Source: Calamus simplicifolius (Eukaryota > Streptophyta > Magnoliopsida > Arecales > Arecaceae). From it: a stretch of DNA of 64,000 nt. The notes below the pieces were generated by a model. It had not been told where the DNA came from. It was given only the letters and a program-made list of their open reading frames with translations, and searched no databases. This document shows, piece by piece, positions 47,401-58,689 of the stretch; positions within the stretch are counted from its first letter, which is position 1; each line of letters opens with the position of its first letter. The stretch spans positions 1 through 64,000 of the forward strand of contig UESW01004234.1 in assembly GCA_900491605.1 (NCBI GenBank), read 5' to 3'. The translations under genes were made by a program, and so were the position numbers.

Positions 47401-50400
47401 ATGAAATGTCAGAATCTTCTTGATTAATCTGTAGAGTGTACTTTGAGTTGTACTTGATGGTCAACACCATTCAGATGAGAAAAGGCTTGTTTGTTGTTCT
47501 TATAATTCTGCCTTCTGTAGCATCATGGAGGCATCTTTGAGGATGTAATCTGTAAATGTTTGGGATTCGTGGAGCTAAAAGTTGTTATGGAAAAAAAAAA
47601 GGATTAATTGAATTTGAATCTGCTAGGAATGCCTATTTGTTTGCAGATGTCATAACTTTTCAATCCCCTTTATTTAAAGGCTGCCACACACCTCATTCCT
47701 TATTGTTACAGTAAAATTACACGACAACTTCATGGCATCATGTGGTCATCTAATAAATCTCATGATTCATTTGTTTGATCCAAGGCTTACAGTCTCGGTA
47801 CCAGATCTTGTACTGGTACCCATATTGATACAGTTAAGGGATACTCCTGTGCCAAGTCTTTATTTGGTACTAGTGTAGTATAGTATGTATCTTATGGTAC
47901 GGTGCATGCCGGCATGATGAACTTGGTTTGATCTTAGCTGAATTGGACTTATAATTAATGAATTCTTACCTTTGAAACTCCATGCAACACATCTAAACTT
48001 GCTTGATGCAAATGCTTGTCGGGCACAATTTGTTTGTTTGACAGCCATTGCTCTCTTGGATGTAGGTGCACAGCACTGTTCGGCAAAGGTGGCTAGAAGG
48101 TGACAGGTTTTTAGTATCATTGATGGAAGAAGTTGCAGAGTTACCTGTAGAGGGTTGCCAAGCTTTAGTGGAAAAGAATTATTGCAGACTGGCAGACCTA
48201 ATGAACAGAAACTTTGACCTTCGGAGGTTAGTAAAACTAATATAGTTGATGAGGTGTAAGGCTGATGGTGTCTCAGTTTCTTAGTTTCAATACTGTGGAT
48301 AAATTGCCTTCAAAAGCACCATAACATCTTGTAATTAATACTTTGATCTGTATGTTTAGATTAATAACATCATCAAATACTTGCATGATGAAATCTTCTG
48401 TATGATGATAAATAACCTATAGGTTTTCGTCATTGCTAGTAACAACTTTGTCCTTCCTTTTTTAACTTTATCTGTTGATCATGAAGAGAGAAATTAATGG
48501 CATGCAGATTGCCATGAGATGCTATCCATGACCATAAGAGCTTAGGAGTAGAATCTATATAAATTAATGGGGGCAAAGGGGGACGAGGATTTCAATCCTG
48601 GAAAATGTTCTGTGGTTCACTCTCCGGAAGAATTTGCACAGATGCGGCAAGAACCTAGAGACTTGTATTAGGAACAAATAGTTATAGGCTTCTATTCTCC
48701 TGTTACAGTGTGGATCAGGTGATTCACCATTGTAATCTGATGGCTGAAGTCAGCTATGAGAGCCTCTTGACCTAGCCAACCGATCCTATCCTTGCTGGTA
48801 ATGTTTAGAAACCAGCTTAAGTTACCAATGTTTGTGATGAACCATGCCAGCTTGCAGGCTGTGGCCCGTCCTGGGAAGGCTTATCTATGACTGCATCTTT
48901 TAATTGGGGCTCTTGTTTTCTGCCATTCTTATGTGAGCTGGTTGCTAGAGATAGGCGGTCATTTTTGTTTTTCTAGAGTGGTCAGTGTTGGTTTTCAATA
49001 TATATATATATAGTAGAAGCATACGGATCGTTTAACATGCATAATATTAATATTGTATATAATTTTTTTAAACATAAAAAATATACCGATATGTTGAGGT
49101 CTCGAAGCTATGAATGAAGAATCCCACGGTAGAATTTACGGACCAAGATATCAAAATTAAAACGAAACTAGAGCCTTCCTCACCTTTCTCAGGATCGGTA
49201 TATCGAATTATGAGAGTGGGCTTACTCTTGATTTTCTATATTTCTTACAATTCTGGCACATTAAGTAAAAGAGAAAAAAGAGGAAATAAATTTTTCTTTC
49301 GTATTTCCATTTGAAAGTACCTTATTTAGGCTAGGTGAATCAAAAAAATTTATTTTTAAATTAATTTAATTTAATTTAGATAATGTTTATCTGTTATAAC
49401 ATTTAATTTAGATAAGTTTATATGTTAAACATTTAATTTAGATTAAACATTTAATTTAGATAAAGTTTATGTTACAACATTTAATTTAGGTAGTTACAAT
49501 ATTTAATTTAGATAACATTGCATCCTTATAATTCAACTCTCCATAATTATTTCATAATTAGAGCTAGGTGAAATAATCGTTATACCCTTTAATTTTCTCT
49601 TATTCTTAAGTACCATTTAATTTACAAGTTAAATAGTTAATTTATGATTGAATCATAAATTGCACGTTTAACCAATTTTAAGCTTTTTTCAGAAGCCATG
49701 GATTCCATATCTTTAAATCACATTCCCAGCCCAATGTGTTTATTAAACCTCCAAGATGTAAGTATTGGGCCCAACATCAAATAAGCTTTAACAAACAAAT
49801 CAAAAGATCCAATAGCACAATCAAGGAGTCTGTGATTAAATCAAGATTAAGGTTGATTTACATATGATCATCTTGTGACATAAATTGAATTCTATATAAC
49901 GGTCTTAAATAAAGATTCAAATTATGTCGGTCCAAGTCCTATATAATCTTATTATATATAATATCTCACTAAGTATCTCTATAACAATTAAGATTGTCAC
50001 ATTCAGAATGTTCATGGACTGTATTAATGATTAGCAATAAAAGATCCTTACTTCTATCAATCACGGACATATTTAAATATATTAGCTGTAATTTTAATCC
50101 TCTTGTATACATTATGCTAAAATTACAGTCTCATAATATATTTTGGATTTTCATATAAACATTCATCTTTCATATAAACGAGGCAAGATTGAAGAAAAAT
50201 GCTTTTTTTATTAATTCAAAGAATCAAAAAGTATAAATACATCTAATTTCAAGGGCACTGTTCCTAACAATCTCCCACTTGCCCTAAAGCAGATGTGACA
50301 TATCTTTTAATCCCATTCCCATAAGATGTTTGTTGAACGTCTTCTCAGGCAGCGTCTTTGTGAACGGATCAGCGAGATTTTGTTTCGATGCTATCTTCAT

Positions 50401-53400
50401 AACATTGACATCACCTCGATCACGATCTCTCCGATGAGATGGTATTTCCTCTTGATATGCTTGCCCCTTTTATGGTTTTGGGTTCTCTTGAATTAGCCAC
50501 AGCACCACTATTATCACAATATAATGTTAATGGCATATCCATTCCTGGAACAACTTCCAAGTCAGTATAGAACTTTTTCAGCCAAACTGATTCTTTAGCT
50601 GCTTCACAAGCCGCTATGTACTCAGCTTCCATGGTAGAATCAGCAATGCTAGATTGTTTGATACTTCTCCAAACAACTACAGAACCACTAAGTATAAACA
50701 CTAATCCAGATGTCGACCTTCGAGAATCTTTATCTGATTGAAAATCAGAATCAGTGTATCTTAAGGGGTTCAGGTCTCCACCTGAATACACAAGCATATA
50801 ATTTCTTGTTCTCCGAAGATACTTGAGAATGTGCTTTACTGCCACCCAGTGCTCTATCCCAGGGTTTGACTGGAACCGATAACAACTCCCACTGCATAGC
50901 AGATGTCTGATCTAGTGCATAGCATAGCATACATTAGACTTCCAACTGCCGATGCATATGAAATCCGTCTCATGTCCTCTTCTTCTTGTGGTGTCTTAGG
51001 ACACTGTTCTTTAGAGAGAACAATTTATGTCGGGTTGGAAGAAGACCCTTGGAATTTTGCATCAAAAAATGAGCCAGCACCTTATCGATATAAGATGCCT
51101 GAGACAGTGCTAGGAGTTTGTTCTTCCTATCCCTAATGATCTAGATGCCAAGAACATAACTCGCCTCTCCCAAATCTTTCATTTGGAATTGTTCGGCCAG
51201 CCATCTCTTTACGTTAGATAATATTTTCACATCATTACCAATGAGTAAGATATCATCTACATAAAGTACTAAGAAAACCACACTTTTTTCATTAATGAGC
51301 TTGTATACACAAGGTTCATCAACATTTTGCTCGAAGCCATATGTTTTGATTGTTTCATCAAACCTAATGTTCCAAGACCTGAAGGCTTGTTTGAGTCCAT
51401 AGATTGATTTATTAAGCTTACAGACTTTCTGCTCCTGATCTTTAACAATGAACCCCTATGGTTGTTCCATATATATGGACTCCTCTAGATAACCATTCAG
51501 AAAGGCTATCTTGACATCCATCTGCCATATTTCATAGTCAAAACATGCAGCTATGGATAAGAGAATGCAGATGACTTTAACATGACAACTGGGGAGAAAG
51601 TCTTCATAATCAACTCTCTCCTTTTGGGTATAACCCTTTGCCACAAGTCTAGCTTTGAAGGTCTCTACCTTTCCATCTGCTCATCTTTTCTTCTTGAAGA
51701 TCCATTTACATCCAATGAGCTTGACATCTTTAGGTGGATCTACAAGTTACCATACAGTATTGGAGTACATAGACTTCATTTCTTGGTTCATGGCTTCTAG
51801 CCATTTGTCCTTATCAGGATCATCCATCACATGCTGGTATGATGATGGATCATCATTGTTGGTATCAGCTACCACAACATTTGCTTCGCTATCCTGTCTA
51901 TAGCGGGTTGGGGTTCTGATAACCCTCCCACTACGTCTAGGCATCATAATATTCTGACTAGGAGCTGTGGTATCTTCTTTCCTAATTTCAACAACTCTCG
52001 TTGATGGAGTGGTAATCTGATCTTTGAGCAACTCTTCGAGTATAACTTTACTCCGAGGTTTGAATTTATGTATATAATCATTTTCAAGAAAAGTGGCATT
52101 TGTCGACACAAACACCTTTTCTTGTGGACTATAAAATAAACCTCCTCTAGTGCCCTTTGGGTAGCCAACGAATGGACACACTTCTGTTCGTGATTCTAGC
52201 TTCCCAGATTTGCCCTTAAGAACATGAACTGGACTCCCCATATGCGAAAATGACGTAAACTCGGTTTTTTCCCGTTCCACATCTCTAAGGGTGTCTTGGA
52301 TACAGATTTAGATGGTACAATATTCAAAATGTGCATTGCCGTCTATAAGGCGTATCCCCAAAATGATATCGGTAGTGAGGAATAACTAATCATTGATCTA
52401 ATCATATCTAACAATGTCCGATTCCTCCTTTCTGCAACACCATTTTGCTGTGGAGTTCTCAGAGCCGTGAGCTGTAAAAAATTCCATGCTCAATAAGGTA
52501 ATCCTTGAATTCTATATCAAGGTATTCTCCACCTCGATCTGATCGCAGTGTTTTCAGTGATTTACCTAATTGTTTTTCAACTTCTGCTCGAAATTCCCAA
52601 AACTTTCCAAAAGTCTCAGACTTTCTTTGCATTAGGTAAATGAAACCATATCTTGAGTAATCATCAATGAAAGTGACAAAGTACTCATAACCATCTCTAG
52701 CTTGTACGTTGAATGATCCATACACATCGAATGTACTAGCTCTAGTGGTTCATTAGCCCTTTGGTCCTTTGTATAGAAAGGTCTTTTGATCATTTTACCT
52801 TCTAAACAGGACTCACAGACAGGAAGAGGCCAACACTTAGCTCTCTTAGAGGACCATCTTTCACAAGTTTGTTTATCCTATCAAGGTTAATGTGACTAAG
52901 CCTAAGGTGCCAAAGATATGTTTCATTATCACTGTTTATTACCTTTTGTCTTTTGTTAGTCTTAGGATTAGCTACTTTAAACAGTTCGGTATTGTAAGAA
53001 ACATTTTCATAGGGCGATAAAACATATAACCCATTGACTAAACATCCATGACAAATTTCAAGACCATTTCTTGAAATTAAATAACATTTTCATTAAATGA
53101 AATTCCATAACATTGTTCATGAAGTTTAGAAACTGAAATCAAATTTCTAAAAAAGTTTGGAATAAAATAAACATTATTCAGAATAAGAAATTTCTCTCCA
53201 AACGAAAGACGGGCTGTTCCAACTGCCTTGGCCGATACCGTAGCCCCATTGCCAACCCTCATTATCAACTCACCATCAGAAAGCTCTCTCGAAGAACTAA
53301 GGAGTTGCATAGAAGAACAAACATGATTTGTTGCCTTTGAATCAATTATCCAGGAGGAGGTATCAACCTCAACTAAACAAGCTTTAAGTACAAGTAAATC

Positions 53401-56400
53401 ACATTTACTATTTTTCTTCTCTTTCATTTGGTTAAGGCAACTTGCCACTTGTCATAATGTTCTCTAACATTACGATCAGCAGCAAGGGTTGGCTCAGTGA
53501 TACCAAATTTGATGTTCTCATTAGTCAAAATGTTGTCAAGATCAGATTTTCATTTGGGATAGTTTTCTTTAGTTAGGGTGTTGCTAGAAAGCAGAGAAGT
53601 AATGAGATTGTTCAAAGCCATTTTCTGAAAAATTAGTCAAGATGAATGTTTATAAGTTTTTGGAATAGAGATTTCAAAAAAATTTGAACAATTTAGGAAA
53701 ATACAAGAAAAACACATTCTATTCCCTCGATAATTCAACTAGCCATGTACAAGTCTGCCGCCATAGGGTAGGTCAGCTTGCACACTTAGTTAAACCGAGA
53801 CTCTTCTCGATTAATAAGTATGTTTCTGAAATAACTCTTATTTCCATACTTATTAACTATCGAATTAGAAAAAGGTTTGGTCAAAGATATAATCAACACA
53901 TTTGATCTCATATCTTTATGAGTAAGACTCACCATTTCAAATTTCTAGACATAACCCAAGCGTGCCGCCGTAGGATAGGTCAGGCTTGAAATACATCTAA
54001 AAATTCTATCCTAAGAGATCTAGCCTTGTTATTGAATTGAACGAACACCATCCATAGGGGAACGAAATCAAAGCGCCTCGAGGCGCCGTTCAACTCTTAC
54101 GGTGCTAAACCAATGGTGGAGACCAATAAATTTATTAATTACTCATTATTAAAGTGAGATTATATTTTATTATATAAAGATAATCTTTTATCTTTATGAA
54201 TTAAATTCAATAACCTTTAAATCTTGTCATCTCATGTAGATTTAATCCATGAATTTAATTCTTTCATGAATTTCAAGAATCGAATTCTTATTAATATCTT
54301 AAGATAACTATTATCTTTTTAGAAATTAATATCAAAAAATTTAATAATCATATTATTAAAATTTAATATCACATATTAACTTTTGAAATTAAATTCTATA
54401 CAAAGAATCATATTCTTGTTATTTATGAAATTAAATAGATTAGTCTTAGATTTAATAATCTCATTATTAAATTAATATCATATATTAACTTAACCTAAGA
54501 CTATTTTTAATTTCATAACTTTATTTAAGAATCAAATTCTTAATATTATAATTTCAAAGCACCCATTTAAAAATCCTTTTAAATATATTGAGAATTATAA
54601 TAATATTGTCTTTGTTCATTAACTAAGATCCTATAAATAGGCATAATCATGATTAGTCAAATAGTCCTAATCAATAGTTTTATGATACATAGGATGGGTA
54701 TTTCTAATTTCTATATGGCATAATAAAATTAACTCATCAAAAAATTATTTTATTTTAATGATCATGGGCCATCTCATGGCCAAACTGTTTGGAGTGGGCT
54801 TAAGCCCAATTTGCTTCAAAAACAAGTTTGGGATTTGTCCTAAACCATTTGGGATTTATATAATGATTTTCTTCACATACAACACAAACCAATTTGGATT
54901 TTGACGTGATAAAATCTGTGATCAAATCGCAGATCCTTTTAGCTTCAAAAATTAATTCTCAATTAAATCACAAATATTTCTTAGTAGCCTATTGTGCTCT
55001 CTGGATCGCAGATAGTTGGGTCAAACGCACCAAGGTACTATCAGTAGCTTTTCTTGCAGTGCATCCCTAATATCCCTACTTACATTCATTGGGAAAGATA
55101 TCCAAGGTACTACCAGTAGCCTCCCTTTTGGATCACCCCTGGGTTGAACACGATAGAAACCAAGAACATGATAATTTTCATGCCCATAAATCTTGGGATC
55201 TATATCCCATACTCAACTTTTAAGCAAACAGTTCACGGTAAAAATAAATACCAAATACCAAATATTTATGCATACCAAATATCAAATATTTATGCATACC
55301 AAATATAAAATATTTATACATACCCATCTATAACATGCATGCCGAATATCAAATATTATAAAACATGTCAAATTATCACATATCAACATCATGACAATAT
55401 TAATATTAGTGCATGACGCACTGATACCAGTTGTTGGTTTTCAAAATATATATATATATATATATATAGCATCATATATATGTGTAGCGGAAGCATGCGG
55501 ACCGTTTAACATGCTTAATATTAACATTGTCATATGAAAAGGAAAAATTATCATATAATTTTTCTAAACATAAAAAACATATCGAAGGAACAACACAACA
55601 TATCGAAGGAACAGACGCGCCCTACTATCGGATTCGAAGCTATAGATGAAGAATCCCATGGTAGAGTTTACGGGCTAAGGTAGCAAAATTAAAACAAAAC
55701 CAGAGCCTTCCTCACCTTTCTTAGGATCGGTATCAAATTATGAGAGTGGGCTCACTCTTGATTTTCTATATTTCTCACTATGAGAGTGGGCTCACTCTTG
55801 ATTTTCTATATTTCTCACAATTTTGGTGCACACAAAGAGAGAAAAAAAGAGGAAAGAAACTTTTCTTTCATATTTCCTTACCATTTAAAAGTCGAGATTA
55901 TGCCATATTTATAGGCTTGAATTAGAAAAATATTTTTAAATTAATTTAATTTAGATAACGTTTATATGTTAAAACATTTAATTTAGATAGCGTTCATTTG
56001 TTACAACATTTAATTTAGAGTTACAACATTTAGATAACGTTATCTTTTAATTTATATAACATCAACTCCTCGATCATATCAAAGAAAACGTTGTTTTTTT
56101 ATTTGCAACTAATTTACAAATAATATCTAAATTAAATATAATAATATCTAAATTATCAAATCTCATTTAATAATTTTAGATATTAATTTTAAATATCTAA
56201 TAAATTAAATTTATTATTTTATTTTCAATATTCTCAATAATCACATTATCAAAATTATCAAAAAATAAAATTTCTCTCTCTCTCCATCAACTCATAATAT
56301 GCGCCACTTACAAGAGCAAAATTTTCTTGTGTGATGTTCCACAATAACACTTATGTGCAACCATTCATATCAATTATTATATGAATAATGTGTCTAAACA

Positions 56401-58580
56401 TATTTTTATTTTGTCCAATAACTAATTTATTGTACCAAAATAAATGTGAGAAAAATAATCAATCAAATCGATTATTTATTTTCATAATAATCTCTTTATT
56501 ATAAAGTTTCAATAAATTTTATTTGAGAAAAATAAATAATTAATCACATTAATTATTAGTATTCGATGCGATTAATCTAAGACGGTGTGGGGATCATGGA
56601 CCCATAATTTCAAGCTTCAATAAACTTAAATAAACTCAATTAAAATTCTTTAATTATTTATTCAGTTTATTAATCTCAAAGTTATTCTACTAAAAACTCG
56701 AGACTGCATTCTTGAAAATTACAAATTAATTTTACTCAAAAACTTGAGTCGATATAATCATTACATATAATTCAACCCTCCATAATTAGTTCATAATTAG
56801 AGCTAGGTAAAATAACCGTTATACCCTCTAATTCTCTCTTATTCCTTAAGTACCATTGATTTACCGGTTAAACAGTTAATTTATGATCGGATCATAAATT
56901 ACGCGCATAATTGTTTAGCCACATAATCAACACTTAAGGGAACCAATTTTAAGCTTCTTTTCAGAAGCCATGGGTTCCATATCTTTAAATCACATTCACA
57001 GCCCAATGTGTTATTAAACCTCCAAGATGTAAGTATTGGGTCCAACATCAAATAAGCTTTAACAAACAAATCAAAAGATCCAATAGCACAATCAAGGAGT
57101 CTGTGATTAAATCAGGATTAAGGTTGATTTACATATGATCATCTTGTGACATAAATTGAATTCTATATAATGGTCTTAAATAAAGATTCAAATTATGTCG
57201 GTCCAAGTCCTATATAATCTTATTATATAATACCTCCACTAAGTGTCTCTACACAACAATTCGGATAAGATTGTCACATTCAGAATGTTCATGGACCATA
57301 TTAGTGATTAGCGATAGAAGATCTTTACTTCTATCAATCACGAACATATTTAAATATATTAGCTGTAATTTTAATCCTCTTGTATACATTATACTAAAAT
57401 TATAGTCTCATAATATATTTTGGATTTTCATATAAATATTCATCTTTCATATAAACGAGGTAAGATTGAAGAAAAATGCTTTCTTTTATTAATTCAAAAA
57501 ATTAAAAAGTATAAATACATCTGATTTTAAGGGCACTGTTCCTAACAGTCAGGTCATAATCTTGATCTTAAAAAATAAACAAATAAAACATCAAATCATT
57601 TTCTGAACAGCTTCATATTGTTATTTCCTTTTTTTCATCCTGCTCCGTATACTGCTCTGTTAGTGTTTTGTGGCATATTGACTTAGCTTGTTGAGCTAAG
57701 TGAATATCCAACAAAGGCATCTGGCTTCGAGGCATGAGCATATTAAACTGGCATTAGCCATATAGAAAGGGTGAAGGCCCGATGTTAAGCAAATCATAAT
57801 AAAGAGACCAAAATATGAAATGTAGCAGCCACAAAATGTTGAAATGGCTTGGATGACAACGGATGATGACAGTGACAACAATTTGGCTACATTTATTATC
57901 TGCTCACTGATTTTCTGTATCATTAGCTTTGGATTTGTTTAATATGTGGTATTCATACTTTTGTTTGTGATTGCAGCCTTGTCGCTCTCCCATCTTCAAT
58001 AACAACTTGATCAACCTGTCATACCCATCTATTCTAAGAACCTTGCTCATAGACATGTTTACTTATTCCAGTGATTCTTTCTACCTTAAAATCTAGTCAT
58101 AGCTCATAAAGGTAAATTGTTAATTGATGAACAACTGGATTTCAAGTTCTGGAGTTCACACATTGGCTAGAAATGTGCTTAGAAGCAAATTGAGGCTATC
58201 ATTTTACTCTGTTAGCTGCTGATATGGTTTCATCTTGCCTGTTGTTATTTGTTACAGCGAATACCAATTTAAGGTTGTTTAGTCAAGGGTTATTATATTT
58301 TCTCAGCCCACTGATTTCTTTGTATTGCATTACTCAGGCAAATGTTTGGAGATGATGTGCTAGGTTCTCTAAACATCCAGATGGTTGAGATCGCCAGGAG
58401 TGTCGGTGCTGCAGCTAAGCTCACTGGCAGCGGAGGAGCCGTGGTTGCCCTTTGCCCTGATGGACCTTATCAAGCTAAGCTTCTTGAAGAGGCTTGCAAA
58501 AAGCTGGTTTTATTGTACAGCAGGCCATTGTTGTTCCGCCTGTTCTCAACGACGAAGACCTGAAAACTTTATCTTGCTGA
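44121..58580 (+). CDS. GLCAK: Glucuronokinase (GHMP kinase)
   Basis: Six exons: 44121-44375, 44696-44845, 45939-46127, 46310-46426, 48066-48226, 58338-58580. The protein is about 371 residues against about 362 in Arabidopsis GLCAK1. It phosphorylates D-glucuronate with ATP to glucuronate 1-phosphate, in the cytosolic inositol-oxygenase route to UDP-glucuronate. Seen: the start EHKAYARVGLLGNPGDVYFG, the GHMP glycine-rich loop TGLSGSSAIVCAA (136-148), LGIVVGLQDRV, YTPMDISFLPP and the C-terminal GHMP motif TGSGGAVVAL. Oddities: a 15-residue tandem duplication in exon 1 (44262-44351); a one-base loss near 58495-58505 that shifts the frame after EEACKK (the correct tail returns in the next frame and ends at TGA 58578-58580); and a 10.1-kb last intron holding a copia element. 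The single-base loss, in an A run, is probably a sequence error. Confidence 0.93.
44262..44351 (+). repeat. 45-bp in-frame tandem duplication in glucuronokinase exon 1
   Basis: 44262-44306 and 44307-44351 are identical but for one silent change (CTC/CTT). Each encodes SEDLVFRPHPTHDLV. The reading frame is kept, so the protein gains 15 residues just before the SFTSIHHLV segment. The near identity points to a recent event. Confidence 0.92.
44376..44462 (+). repeat. (TC)n(TA)n compound microsatellite at intron 1 donor
   Basis: Starts with the splice donor GTCTTC and runs as (CT)n to about 44418, then (AT)n to about 44460. The donor GT is the first two bases of the tract's lead-in, so length changes here would lie directly against the splice site. 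Confidence 0.9.
46640..48065. other. Glucuronokinase intron 4, repeats only
   Basis: AT-rich intron with (TAAATA)n-like sequence at 46640-46680 and an A run near 46775. At 47790-47900 several GGTAC-containing phrases (CTCGGTACCAG, ACTGGTACC, GGTACTAG, TGGTACGG) look like a decayed palindromic repeat. No coding exons between 46427 and 48065 are needed by the protein. Confidence 0.45.
48986..50269 (-). repeat. Family B 3' LTR (shortened)
   Basis: Starts TGTTGG and ends CCTAACA on the plus strand. Compared with 55432-57547 it lacks several hundred bases (the stretch equivalent to about 56040-56770) and the region around the TATA box. The polypurine tract AAGTGGGAGAT (minus strand, about 50270-50280) adjoins it. 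Confidence 0.88.
50420..53621 (-). pseudogene. pol: Copia family B gag-pol remnant
   Basis: Minus strand, in order: a gag start (MALNNLITSLLSSNTLTKEN, from 53621) of only about 65 residues with a stop; protease with WIIDSKATNHVC (53077-53448), where the usual DSGA is DSKA; integrase core with SRYGFIYLM and SDRGGEY (52459-52725); integrase tail and RT start (51747-52280); RT with DYEIWQMDVKIAFLNGYLEE (51456-51644); RNase H with YTDSDFQSD, MEAEYIAACEAAKES and LYCDNSGAV (50420-50845). The central and C-terminal gag, with its zinc knuckle, is missing. Many frame breaks show it is inactive. Confidence 0.85.
53622..55419 (-). other. Leader of copia family B element
   Basis: About 1.8 kb of AT-rich, non-coding DNA between gag and the primer site. 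It holds imperfect repeats: CGCCGTAGGATAGGTCAG-like phrases near 53760 and 53964, AAGGTACTA(T/C)CAGTAGC near 55033 and 55094, and ACCAAATAT(C/A)AAATATTTATGCATA near 55250-55320. Confidence 0.55.
55420..55431 (-). other. Primer binding site of family B element
   Basis: On the minus strand, TGGTATCAG follows the 5' LTR end after a few bases, matching the first nine bases of the Met-tRNA complement. The next bases (TGCG) diverge from the usual AGCC. Confidence 0.7.
55432..57547 (-). repeat. Family B 5' LTR
   Basis: Plus-strand limits TGTTGG and CCTAACA. It begins with a long (TA)n tract at about 55446-55468. TATAAATA on the minus strand is at 55906-55913. A 40-base segment (TATGAGAGTGGGCTCACTC...) is tandemly duplicated at 55739-55820. 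Confidence 0.88.
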
Positions 58581-58689
58581 TAATGTCTGGAGCCAGTGGA
58601 TGTATTCTCTCTTATAATTATTTTGACTGAAATAACCACGATGAAATCTGGAGTTGTTTATCGATTATCTTTATCGGTTAGATTACATT

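Larger units (their letters stand above)
48986..57547 (-). mobile_element. Ty1-copia family B element in glucuronokinase intron 5
   Basis: Inserted antisense to the gene. Plus-strand limits are TGTTGG (48986) and CTAACA (57547). Both sides carry the 5-bp target duplication GTCAG (48981-48985 and 57548-57552), which proves a single clean insertion. The 5' LTR (in element sense) is 55432-57547 and the 3' LTR is 48986-50269. A Met-tRNA primer site and a polypurine tract lie next to them. The internal region (50270-55431) keeps recognisable pol pieces, but gag is nearly gone. The LTR length difference is due to deletions in the 3' LTR. Confidence 0.93.

Noticed and set aside
47790..47900. GGTACC-containing phrases as a defined MITE
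   Set aside because: Several partial palindromes are visible but no terminal repeats or target duplication could be placed.
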